This document shows positions 1 to 12,000 of a stretch of DNA of 31,780 nt, piece after piece. The stretch's first letter is position 1, and every line of letters starts with the position of its first letter. The translations under genes and the position numbers were made by a program. The notes under the pieces were generated by a model. The model worked only from the letters and a program-made list of their open reading frames with translations, was not told the DNA's origin and searched no databases. The DNA is from Apostichopus californicus (Eukaryota; Echinodermata; Holothuroidea; Aspidochirotida; Stichopodidae), in assembly GCA_020650975.1 (NCBI GenBank), contig JAIPMN010021147.1, positions 1 through 31,780 of the forward strand, written 5' to 3'.

Positions 1-30
1 GAGTCATTGCGTCTCGCTCGCATGATGCAG
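1..30 (+). CDS. PARP1: PARP1 exon (5' partial), zinc finger 1 middle
   Basis: Ten codons, [10 protein letters not shown], followed by a donor CAG|GTAAGG. This aligns with the human PARP1 stretch DSLRMAIMVQ just after the first CxxC of zinc finger 1. The exon ends in phase 0, which fits the next exon. Its beginning is cut by the window edge, so its true length is unknown. Confidence 0.9.
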
Positions 31-3000
31 GTAAGGTTTTAGTTTTACGTTAGTAGTACTGTAGTGTAGGCTAACGCTAGTAATAGTAACTGTAATAGCA
101 TACCTCTTTATTTTAGTTCCAATATTAGGCCACATAAAGCTTGAAGCGGAACAGTGTTAGGCTTTAAGTAAAGGTCATTTTTAGAATTCGAGGTACCAGG
201 GTTGTGAGCAGCATAGGATTAGCCATGCAGCTGACTGTTACCGCTAAAGCCTCCGACATGGTTTGGCTAAAGCCAAATTTATATGCTAAAGTGCTGATAA
301 GTTACTGGCATGGAATGCTTGTTCTGTGAAATACATACACATTCATTCCCCGCTAAAGTTAAACCACACCAAAAGAAGAATTATTCGTAACTATTATGTT
401 CCTATACACAACCCCACAGCTCTTTCTTTCTTTTCAGTGGTACTGTTAGTCATTGATATGCCAAAACTGGCAGTTAATAACATGCCATTTCTCTTAGTGT
501 TGGCTAATCAACAAATGTCTGTTCACTTGTGTTGCATCTCAAAGTATACCAGAGGAGTAAGAGCTGACAGCCACCCATAGGGAAAGCAATTCATTGAAGG
601 AATCAGTAGAAGCAAACCTTACGATCACATCTTTTTTCACATTTCAACAGTCGCCTCATTTTGATGGAAAGATACCAAACTGGTATCACTTCAGTTGCTT
701 CTGGACCATTTGTCGTGCCTCAGCTGTCAATGAAATTGGTGAGTAAAGCAAGAGTTTTTCTATTCCTTGCCGGAGGCAGAAGGAATCGAATATATGCGAT
801 GGTAATGGTGTGTGTATGTGACACTTGCTTGTAAGCACTGTAAATTAAAACCGTTCAAGGTGGATTAACTTCATATTTAGTATGTGGATTCGTCTTATTG
901 AGTATAAGAACCTTATTCTTTTCTGTGAAGTTCAACATCATTTGGGGTCAACAGAGTTGAAAGTCTGAAAACTTTGTAAACATGATAACTCACAAAGTAC
1001 ATCTTTGTTGAACTTCATATTTGGTATGCAGATCCAGCATGGTGAGTACCAGAATCCTCGTGAAATTGGTGGAGGTCAAAGGTCAGTCAAAGGTCACATG
1101 ATGACAACAGTGATCAAAGTCTGAAAATCTTTTAATCATGATAACTCTAAAGCTACTATTAGTCTGAATTCTCCAATCCTATGATTTTCTTTTATTGGAC
1201 AAAGTTTGGTCAAATTCAGTTCGGTTTGGTTTTGTGAAGGGGCTTGGTATGTCTTCAACAAAACAAACAATCATCCAGGAAATAAAATCTGCTTCAAAGT
1301 CTTGATGTAAGCACACTCAAGTGCTTTCTGGTACTTTTCCCAATCACTTGGTCATGTCTACTTTTCTTATTTTAACCCAAATTTCTTTAAAAGCAAGTTT
1401 GTAGAGGGTTGCATTGCAAGACTTGTTTATACTGCGAAACCTACTGTGTAGAGTTGGGTGGGGATCGGTACAGTCTTGAATATAATGGGATGCATAACAA
1501 GGCTTAAATCTTGAGTTTGTTGACATTCTTCTATAACATTGCAGGCGGCGTCGATGGTCTTCGTTGGGAGGACCAACAGAAGATTAAAGATAAGATCAGT
1601 GAGAAGGATGATGCAACAAGTTCAAAGAAGGGAAAGAAAGATGATGGATCGGGGGAACCCAAGATGCACTTGTTGTCAGACTTTGCCGTGGAGTACGCTA
1701 AATCAAGCCGTAGCAAGTGCAAGGCGTGTGAAGAGAAGATTGTAAAGGTAACCTGTTCATCCTTGTACTAAAGGCAGTGGTGTTCACTGAATGTCGATTT
1801 GTAATCGTTATCGTTTTCTGAGAAATTGTCACTCTGCAGGCTTACTTGTCAAAGTGGTCCATATTCACTGTTAACTTAGCCCCGCTGTTATGACCTATTC
1901 AAATTAAAAGGATGTGAGTACTAGATTTTCTATTACACACGGTACTGAATTAAGGAACTAAATTAGTGTTGTACATTTAGATTGGATAATGCGAACTCTT
2001 CACGGTTGGTTATTGAGACAAATTCTGGTATGTTTTTAAGAAAGAGCTTGGTATGTCACGACAAGGTCTTTAACCACCCTAAACTGAACGCAGTTACAAC
2101 ATGTCTATATGGAAGTCCGTCCAGACATCCCTGTTTACAATGACCTTTTGGATTGAGAAGAAATACCATATAAATTTTTGTAAGATATTTCTCATCAATT
2201 TTTGGTCCATCACAGGACACTGTCAGAGTCGCAAAGAAAGATCACGTAGCTGCTGTTGCCAAGGGGATCCCTGGGCCATTGGTCATGTGGCACCACATTG
2301 ATTGCTTCTGCAAGGAAGACCGACTCAAGGAGCTCGCTTGGCCCTCAATGGGTGTTGCAAGTGCCATTCCAGGTTTTGATAAGCTGAAAGATGAAGACCA
2401 GAAAGACCTCCAGAAGAAGCTAGGGTGAGCCCAGTCTGATCGTACAGAGCATACTAACTTAGAGGGAAACATGTTAACATTAATGTTTATCACTCCGAGA
2501 TGATTCGCTTGTTTCTTTGAAGTTTGTGAATTTTTTTTCCCAGAAATAAGGGATCAGGGTTATGGTTAAGAGTACTTCACTACAGAACACTGTTCCATTT
2601 TTATGGTAAAGTGGTTCCAGACTGAAACAGTCAAATCCTATCCTTGATATGTAGGTAGCTCAGAGTATCATGTTACATGTTTTCAGAGTTAAATTTGGTG
2701 ATATACTAAGAATCTAAATTATCTCTGAACAGCTACTTTAACTATTTTTTCTTTATTATTTTATAACAAACTGTGGCTTCTCAAAACAAATTAATCCTAC
2801 CACACTAATGCAGGTACTGTATGTAGCCTAACGTTCTTTGCATATAAGAATCGTGGTGAAGGTTCACTCACCAGTTAATTTGCAACTTCTTACACAAGAC
2901 AGAGAACAGTTTATGTACTTTTTATGTAACCATGTAAACCATTTATGATGTAAACCATTCAGCTGCTTTTAAAAATTTGTGTATCGTAGTTGATATTTGA

Positions 3001-6000
3001 TAAACTTTCACATCACCATTACCCATACAGCTAGACTATAGCAGGACCTACTTTGCTTAGTACCCCCCATATAATATGATAGCAGTAGCTCTGTACGCAT
3101 TATACAGAAACTATGCTGAAAGAGTACACTAAATTATCGAAACATGTCGATGACTTTTTTTTTCTATTTGTGCAGGTCCAAGGTAAGGTACCATATTTTA
3201 TCTTAAGATAGGAAGACAAATTGTGGCCTGGAGGAGTGATTTAAATTGAAGGATTCTCCTTGTTCTTTGTGGCCAAAAAAACAATAACATTTTTATCGCT
3301 TCGTGAAAAACGGTATCAGATTTGTAGCTAAAAGCTCAATGTCAACGTAAGATCAAAATGGTTCAAGGAATGCCACCATTGACAATTTACTGTTCTGTGA
3401 TGAAATTGGAGTTAGCTAGGTGTCCAAAATCACTGTTGAGAAAGCTCTCCCGCTGTATGCATTACTTCTGTGTTGGAACAATCTAAAACTCTAGACATTT
3501 TTAAAGTTTTTGTCAATCAAACTGGATTGCTAATTTTACGTTAGAAAGAAGAGGACACGTCCAGGTCCAGGTCAGATGCGGAGGTGTAGTAACCATGTGC
3601 TTTACTTTATCATTTAATGCATGTAACTATGGAAAATTGTGTGTATGTCTTTTCTTTTTTTTTAAGCTTATCTTATTTTGTATTTTTGTGCAGAAAGAGA
3701 AAATCGAGCGCCAAAGATGAAGGACCAGCTCCGAAGAAGGCGAAAGCCGAGAGTAAACCCCAAAAACCCGTCCTTAGCAAAGAGGAGACCGCTATGAAGG
3801 TAAGCAAGGATAAAAAGAACACTAAACCTAAGAGGAAAGCTTCCGCCGCTAAATAAAGTGGTGCGAAGACGATGGTGATACCACCTGTACGTAACGTCAT
3901 TCTCCATCATGATAATAATCAATTCCAACGCAGCTGGGAAATTTCTAAGATATTCTGGTCCTTTTTTTTTTCTTCTTCATAAAAGCCTTAAGTTTTGCAT
4001 CCCTTTGAAAAGGAAATAAACTTTCATTTGTTATATTGTAGTGTTAGAGTTTTAGTTGAACTTTTCTTACTTTGTTTTGCTTTTGTTTGTTTTGGGCTTG
4101 AGAAGTGGGTGTCTAATCTAGATCAAGGAAGTGGAGGAAACATGTAATGATCTAATACCCACCGTAATGACTATCGGAGTACTGAACAATGGCATGCAAC
4201 GCAGTTCAGTGTAATTTTAACTGAAATTGGAATTAAATTATTAAATTATTATCTTCTACTATACCCTTTGAGTCTTTTAGTTCTGTCTATTTTATAAGTT
4301 ATAAGTGATTTTTATTTGTAAAGCAGGCTCATATGATCAACTCTTCCACCATATGTTCACTGAATAACTTTTTTTTTAAATTTTGTTTGAAAGTATTATA
4401 AAACTCAGAAGATTGATTCCTACAGCTTTGAGAGGTGAAAATGTGATTTTGTGTTGAAGTTTAACATAAAATTAAGGAAAAAGCAGCCAATGTCAGGAAG
4501 AACTAAACTTTCTACTATGCTTTGGATTAACCAATCAGCTGATTGGGTTGTAATAGTCTGAAGGTATCTATGTGGCTTTTCATTGCTTCATTTCATAGTT
4601 TTCAGTATTCTACCACTCTCCACATTCACTTATTGTTTACCAGAGTAATGTTGGAAGTTAATATTTCCGCCAGCTCCATATATCTCCCTCCACCTGGTAT
4701 TTAATCCCACAATCTACCATCTTTGTGCTATGACATTAATTTTGCTCTGATAAGGCAGTGGTTAGGTTGACAAATTTATTTGAACCAGGTAGCAATGTCA
4801 GACGCCAGCTCGTAATTCAGCGACTAGATTTATTCGTTCCCGTGACAGCAAATTATTTTGCACCAAAGGAATGACATGTATTTTAATTTAAAATCCCACC
4901 TAAAATCAATATGCAGGGAAAACGTCTTCAAAATATGCTGTTTTTCAGCTCAACACAATGCAACTTTCAAGATCTTTTCTTCAATTGTCTTTGTTAATAA
5001 AAGACCAACAAATTACATCTGCTGAAGTATTAGCTCACTGAAATCATTAGTATTCTGTGCAATTTTTTTTCCCCCTGAGTTTTAATCAGATTTTAACTTT
5101 TATTGCAGCTGAGAGTATCTTGATAATTTTATCCATGGTATCCCACCCTATATTTTAAAGATTTTGCTTCTTTTTATTTTTTATTCATTTTTGTCTGTTA
5201 GAATTTTTTTATATTTCTCTTTTAACATTACCAATGCCAGCTCTCTTCTGAAATTCTGTTGCCAAGAAACTTATTTCCTTTCCAAATCTTGCCAAATTTT
5301 TAAAGTTTAAGTCGTAACATATCTTGTCATATATTGGCGGCTACTGCTTCCTCTTGAGCTAGTTTCCACCCCAGGTGGCATATTTTCCATATACCTACTT
5401 GGTCACCCAAGCACACAAGATTTTGTGACGATTAAATGGGAAACTTTCATTTCATAGAATCCTCAATCGTGGAAATGAGTAAATTGCTACTCTCTTGCTA
5501 TCCTTTTGTCTTAAAGTCCGTAGATCATTTTGCCGTTCAAATGATGCAAAATGTACTTAATTAATAGTGTGGTTTAATTAACAGAATTTAGCTAAACGCA
5601 TTAAGCTCGTACGGTAGGAACAGTTTATTATTTGATACACTGTAGCTCATCTAGTTAGCAGTTACACAAGTCTTATCCCGAAAGGAAGTTTGGAGTTTAT
5701 AGAACTTCCCCGTGATCTATGAATTTCATTGTCTAGCTGATTCTACTTCTGACTGTGATTGAAGGTGAACAGCCCAATTAGCCTCGCATTTAACAAATGT
5801 GCTACCGTACCATAAAATACATTCATGTTTTTATATGGGCTCTGTGGTTTGTGCTTGTGGTTCATCTCTGTTGCGACAGTAAACGTAGAATCCGTTCAAG
5901 AATGCGAACTCTAATTGGAGGGAACTAACAAGTCTCATCTCTACTTGAAGTTGAATTGTTCTTAAAAGAGTGAAACAAAACATCATATCCCTTTGGGTTA

Positions 6001-9000
6001 TTTTACCGATCGTGGACATAGTTGGTAGTCAACCAGAAATCATCCCAGGTTTTTTAAGAAAGCATTTATAATAATGTTAAAATACTGCTTTAAATTTCAC
6101 ACAAGTTTGATGATAATCTTATCAATATGTAACCATGGTTTTGGTTTATTTCGTGGGTTAAGACAATGGTAAAAGAAAACAGATGTTCTTTGTAATCTGC
6201 AGCAGTATAATTGTATTTTTTATTTAATATTTATTTTAATTAATCTTCTTATCAATCAGTATCTCCCTATTTCACAGTATCCAGTACAAGAACCAATGTA
6301 CTCTAATAGCTAATGCCAAAGTTTTAAATGATTTATGCCTTTTCACATGTTATTGCTACTACTTATTTATCCAGTTGTTGTTTTCCTTTTCTGCAGTATT
6401 TTTTATACTAAACCACATCATTTGTTAATTGTGGTGCATACTATTCAGTGGTTCGTGTTGTTGCGCCTTTCTACAAACACAGGAAATTTCCCTGAACCCA
6501 CTATGAAAAAAACCCCAACATTTCTAGATAAATACATGAAAATGGTCACAGTGCTCTCAAATCATTTCAACACCCTTTGAACGTTTCTCTGACATGTATT
6601 GAACAGTTATTCTCATGATATTCACAGCTTGAGAGCAAGTTTTGTATTCCCGATGTTTTGTACACCGGTGCATAGTCTTGCAGTCTTGAACAACCAATAA
6701 ACGACCCTCCCACTCACTGTAACAAGCAGTGTAGTAAAAAGTCGCTAAATTTCAAAACGTGAAGTGTACGTGAAAAAGTCTGTGCACTTATCGCCTTGAC
6801 TCATGTCAGGAAATCACTGGCATTGTCTCGACAGGAAAACGGGATGCGACACGTTTACAACTCTGGTTAACGAGTTATAAATGGTTATGTTCACATACAG
6901 TTCTGTGGCTCTCTGAACTCATCAAAGGACATTTTACAGATACAAGTATATACCTCTATTTATGGTCTCGGTACTGTGTGTAAATTAAGAGAGAATTGCA
7001 TATAATTGTATGACAAACTACACGAGAACATGTACCATCTCATCTAATGACTGAAATAAGAACAAAGCATTTGGAGTCCTAAGCATTGCTAGGTCAGAGG
7101 CAGATCAAGTGCACAAACTGAGCTCTAAATATGTTTAAACAGCTGTATGTGTTTGTTGCGTTGAAGCACCTTCCAAAAACAAAAAGTTTGACACTACAGA
7201 GAACTGAGAAGTTATATACAAAGATATCCTTACTTTCATACTGTTAGTCTTGTTTTAATTTTGTGACGTGTCCATAGGTTGCCTTATTGCTTCATTTGTG
7301 TTTGCGAGTGTGAGATAAGAATCATATCATAACGTAATACGTATGCAGTTTCATTTTCTTTATTACATACGTGGATGAAATTCCATAGACGTTACGGCTT
7401 TCGACTGCGGTGTACCGATCAACAACAGTATATGTACTGTAGTATATAGTACATATTGACAAATTCTCTATCGTACTTGAACTTTGAGAAATTCATCAAT
7501 ATTTCTGGATGTTTCTAAGTTTACTGAGGACAAATGAACAAAATAAATAAAGTTATTGATCTTTAAACTGTTGCTTGTATTAACATGCATAGGATGTATG
7601 TATATGATAATGAGGTAAACTGTGGGGGTATAAATCAATAATCGTCGCTTTAATAATAAGGAAGTTTGGATATAAAAGAACGATTATGTACTTTCATCAG
7701 TTTCAGTGAATCACAATTTTCTACACGTCCACAATTTAACCAATCATTGTCTTGCAATACAGAGCCTGCATTTTTTACTTTTACCTTTGATTTTGTCAAT
7801 AAAACAACATTTTGCTAAGATATAATGAAATCTTTGTTATTATTTTTGTACATCTTGTCATATGTGAATAATAAAGAAAAAAAAGGAAAAGAAATGCAGA
7901 TTGAGAGACAGAACACAATCAAATGGAGAAGAGACCAGATAACCACACTATTGAACTATCATAATTTGGTACCATACATTCATTCATATATTTTTACATC
8001 TTATTTGACTGCTTTTTGCTTAAAGTTGAAAACTCAAAAACTTGGTAATTGTTGCCTAGAGTGTGATATTCACTCTAATGGTCTTCCCTGGCAATGTTTT
8101 TTAGACTACCAATATTTGCTAATCTATAAGGGCAGTTTTAAAGTGGATATGATTCATAGCGGCTGATAGGTGGTATGGGCATGGGGGGGGGGGGGGGGTC
8201 CTTTTAAAAATTGTTCCAAACTATGTGCCATGAATGTTTAAGTTTGGGGTGTTCAATTTTCTATTGAAACTTTTTGACTGGAGTTTGACGTTCAACTTCT
8301 TACGATGTTACACTTTCAGTTACTGCCGGATAAAAGAGGATGAAAATACAACACCATTCCCTCTGTTGCCTCTATGAAACATCTCCATGTGTTTGTCTAC
8401 ACTGTTGCTGCCCCTCTCTCTGCACCCCCTGAGTCACTATGTTCTCCCATTTTGCCATATTGATGTTCCCATTTGCATATCCTACTGCACATTATTAGCT
8501 ACTTTTCCTTTTCACCTGCTACCATTTCAATAGTCATATTCAAGGATTTAGATTTATAAAATTATTCTAGTCTTTTTGGCGGCCATTTTGGGATGTAAAA
8601 TGTCCTCCCTTTTTCATGTCGTTCCACACTATCTTTTCTTGTTACAAAAACCAAATTATTTAACACTACATGTTTAACCTCAGGTGATCTTGCAACTGCT
8701 AAAAAATAACATCAAAGACTAACTTTTATAATGGCCATCCTATAGGGGGAAAAAATGTCCTTTTAGTTTTTATCGATCAAAATATATATAAAGGAGATCT
8801 TGGTTGACAATTCTGCAATAGATTTTTTGTTCACAAATGGTAAAAAAAACAGTTAAGTCTTCAACAATAAACATGTGGCCTGTCAAGATATGACGCACTG
8901 CAGAATTCAACATCACTAAAAGAGAAAGTGTTTGTTGAGTATTGAAATATACAGAGATGAAAATATAACGCATACCATGTGCCATTTTTGGAAAGAAATG

Positions 9001-12000
9001 TTTACAGAAGTAGGTAGCAAATTTCCGTTTATTCAGCTGTGCAGGATTTGTTTTCGGTTTCCATGTTAAACTTGGAATAACAAAAAAATTCTATGCAACA
9101 TATATCTTTAGTTAACACAAAACTGAATGCTGAATGAGATTTGCAGATTTCGGTGCACATTAACAGATAGTCGTAGTGGAAATAATTGCGGCATTAGAAA
9201 TTACATTTTATTCCCAAGGTCAGGATTTTGGGGGACTGGGGGACGGTCATGACCGTACAACATATTCAAGCGGGTATGGTGCTACCAGAGGCAACAAATT
9301 GAACACAACTGAACATTAGTTAGACTTCTTATCTTCCCCCCTCTGTGGGGTTCTTGCCAATGAACCTATTAATCTATAGACTTCCATTTTATGGTGTATA
9401 ATTGTTTTAAAGCTTTCAGTCCTTATATAGCACAAACTTTATTTTGTATGAACTTCACTGCCCAAGGATAGTCACTCTCTTTCAGGTCCAGAGTGAATTT
9501 CTCTGGAAAATCCGGGATGAACTCTACAAGAATGTGGCAAACAAGGACTTGAAGAAATTACTGACTGCAAATGACCAAGATTTACCCACTGGGGAAGCCA
9601 AGGTAGGTGTCTATTAACTAAACTGCCGGTGCAAAATGTCACTTTCTAATGCAAAGCCTTGCAATTTTGTTGATTGACGTTTGCAGTTTGTTTCTTTGTA
9701 AACAATCGGACGTAGCAACAGTCATGCCATGGTTACGTAACAAGGAATGATTTTCTCAGAGACAAAAGGGGAAAAAAAGAATAAGAATCATTCCAATAAA
9801 TACAACTCTCTAATTCTTAAAGACGACATCTTTTGTAACATTTTCAACTTAAAAACCATTGGAGGCTTCCATCAAGTTTTCTACGTCCTGTTGTTCTTTG
9901 GGGAAAGAACAGAATAGATCCTTGCGTTAATCACATGGAGGATATATATGAAAATCAGTGTTTTTGTCAGCAAAAAGAGCATCTTCTGAAAACAGTATAA
10001 AAGAAATATAAAATATTTTATAAGCTCCAGCTATAGATTGGTAACAGCAGAAATATATCAGTGTTAAGGAAAGCCACATGTTTTGCTGTTATTACTAAAT
10101 TGTCATTAATAGACTATTTCTTTCATGTTGAATATGTCCTGTTTTAGCTTTTGCATCGTGTGGCCGATGGAATGGCATTCGGAGCTCTGGACAGATGCTT
10201 GGAGTGTAAAGATGGTCAACTAGTAGCGAGCAGTACAGGCGTCGGCTATCGATGCACAGGAAACTTGTCGGGGTGGACAAAATGTCAGAATGTCACTCGT
10301 GAGGCCAAAAGAACTAAATGGATTATTCCAGAAGAGTACTCAGATAATGAATATCTGTGAGTATGAAAACAAAAGAAAAAAACCCCCGCAAATTAACAAG
10401 TTTACCCGCCAAGAAATGTGTTTACATTGATACAAAATAGTATTTTGATAATGAAGGTAGAGGAAAATTTTTGCCATGTTAACGAAATTAGATAATTAGT
10501 GGGATGGTTAATGAATATCAGTATGAAAACAACAAATTGTTAGGTTCATGGTCAAATAATGTGTTTCAGATGTGATACACAATGGTATGTTGATGCTGTA
10601 AACATATTATATTGTTAAGGCCATACTAATCATGATAGATGATATCTGGGTTATATGAATATGTGTGAGCATTAAATCCACAAACTGTCTGATTTATGGT
10701 CCAAATCTGTTTATTAGTTGTCATAGCTAAATGCCATGCTGTTGTTGTAGGTAAGGACATATGAATAAGCAAGTTATATTAAATTGTTCTAAGGTAGCGA
10801 ATTAGTCTGAGGGTAAAGTCCACAATTCATTAGGAATATTTGGCCAAGTGTGTGAAAGATACATTACAATATGGGATATTTAATGTAGCTACTGGATATC
10901 AATATGTTCTATTGAAACAACTCAGACGATTTTCTGGGAATATTGAAACAAATCGTGTGTCAAGCTTTTGGGAAGCAAGTGTGATGGATGTTATTGTTTA
11001 CAATTGTGGTATCATAGATGAGATGAGATCTCAGATGTATCAATCAAAATTTTTCTAGAAATCTATTCTCTGCTGCTTTCTGACTTCATGGTATCAAATA
11101 TGAGTGAAGTGATGTGTGGGTTACAAGGTATGCAAGGGTATACAGTGGCCTTCTGTAAGAAATAAAGGAAAGGCTTAATACAGATAGCTGCCAACTAAAG
11201 GATGGATAGCTAATTTGGCACAGATTGGAAGTTGTTAGCAATCTCATCCTAGTTGATAATTTTATAAAAAAAAAATAGAATGAAAAATAAATGAATATCA
11301 TTTGTATATGAGTATGCCTTGTATTAGGTGTTGACAGTAGTGATGAATACTTGTGCTGTAACATTTGTGTTTTGCTGTAGTTTGTCTCTGCAGTTTTCTT
11401 TATAATCTATGGTAACTATTAATGATAAATCTGTCCTTCGAACAGTGAGATATTTAGTTATACATTTTCCTTTTCAGTGGATCGTTTAAATTCAAACCCT
11501 ACAACAAAGGAGTAAGAGTGTTCCCACCTGAAACTGAAGTAGCCGGTACCTCATCACAGTCCAAGGAAAGGTGAGATAATCTGCGAGAGAAAGCTAGGTT
11601 TCTCGGGTTGGGGAAAGGGGGGGGGGAGGGGGATGGGGTGAAGTTGGAGACTTTTTTTCCAGTTTTGAGATTTATTAATTTATTGCCATCATTGATATGA
11701 CTTTGAATAAACACAAATCAATTCCTTTAGACCAAATGTTGAGTCGTTGGAGGAAGGCTGAAGAAGAAGGTTTCTCATTAAGTTGCCTGTCCTCCCTGTC
11801 TACTAAAAGGAAAAACAAATAAACAACAGTAACTGGAAAGGAGGAATTAGGCAAAACTCAGTAAATAAAATTTGTGAAGTTTCCCTTTGACCTTTTAGCC
11901 TGATATGTTACTTCAGTGGAAACCATACAAGAAGTAATATCACACACTGTAATGATCCCCATCTGATGGAAAGCTATTTGAGTAAGGTAGCATAAAGTTC

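Larger units (their letters stand above)
3800..9485 (+). other. Large PARP1 intron (5.7 kb)
   Basis: From donor GTAAGC to acceptor CTCTTTCAG. The sequence is AT-rich and, past the candidate poly(A) region, holds no exon or RNA gene I can support. It includes a 16-base G run at 8183-8198 and a short inverted repeat, TATGTACT/AGTACATA, near 7431-7455. The 113-codon open frame at 7825-8166 is low-complexity and matches nothing I know. Confidence 0.75.

Noticed and set aside
7825-8166. 113-codon open frame in the large PARP1 intron
   Set aside because: AT-driven composition, no domain or splice context, no recognisable similarity.
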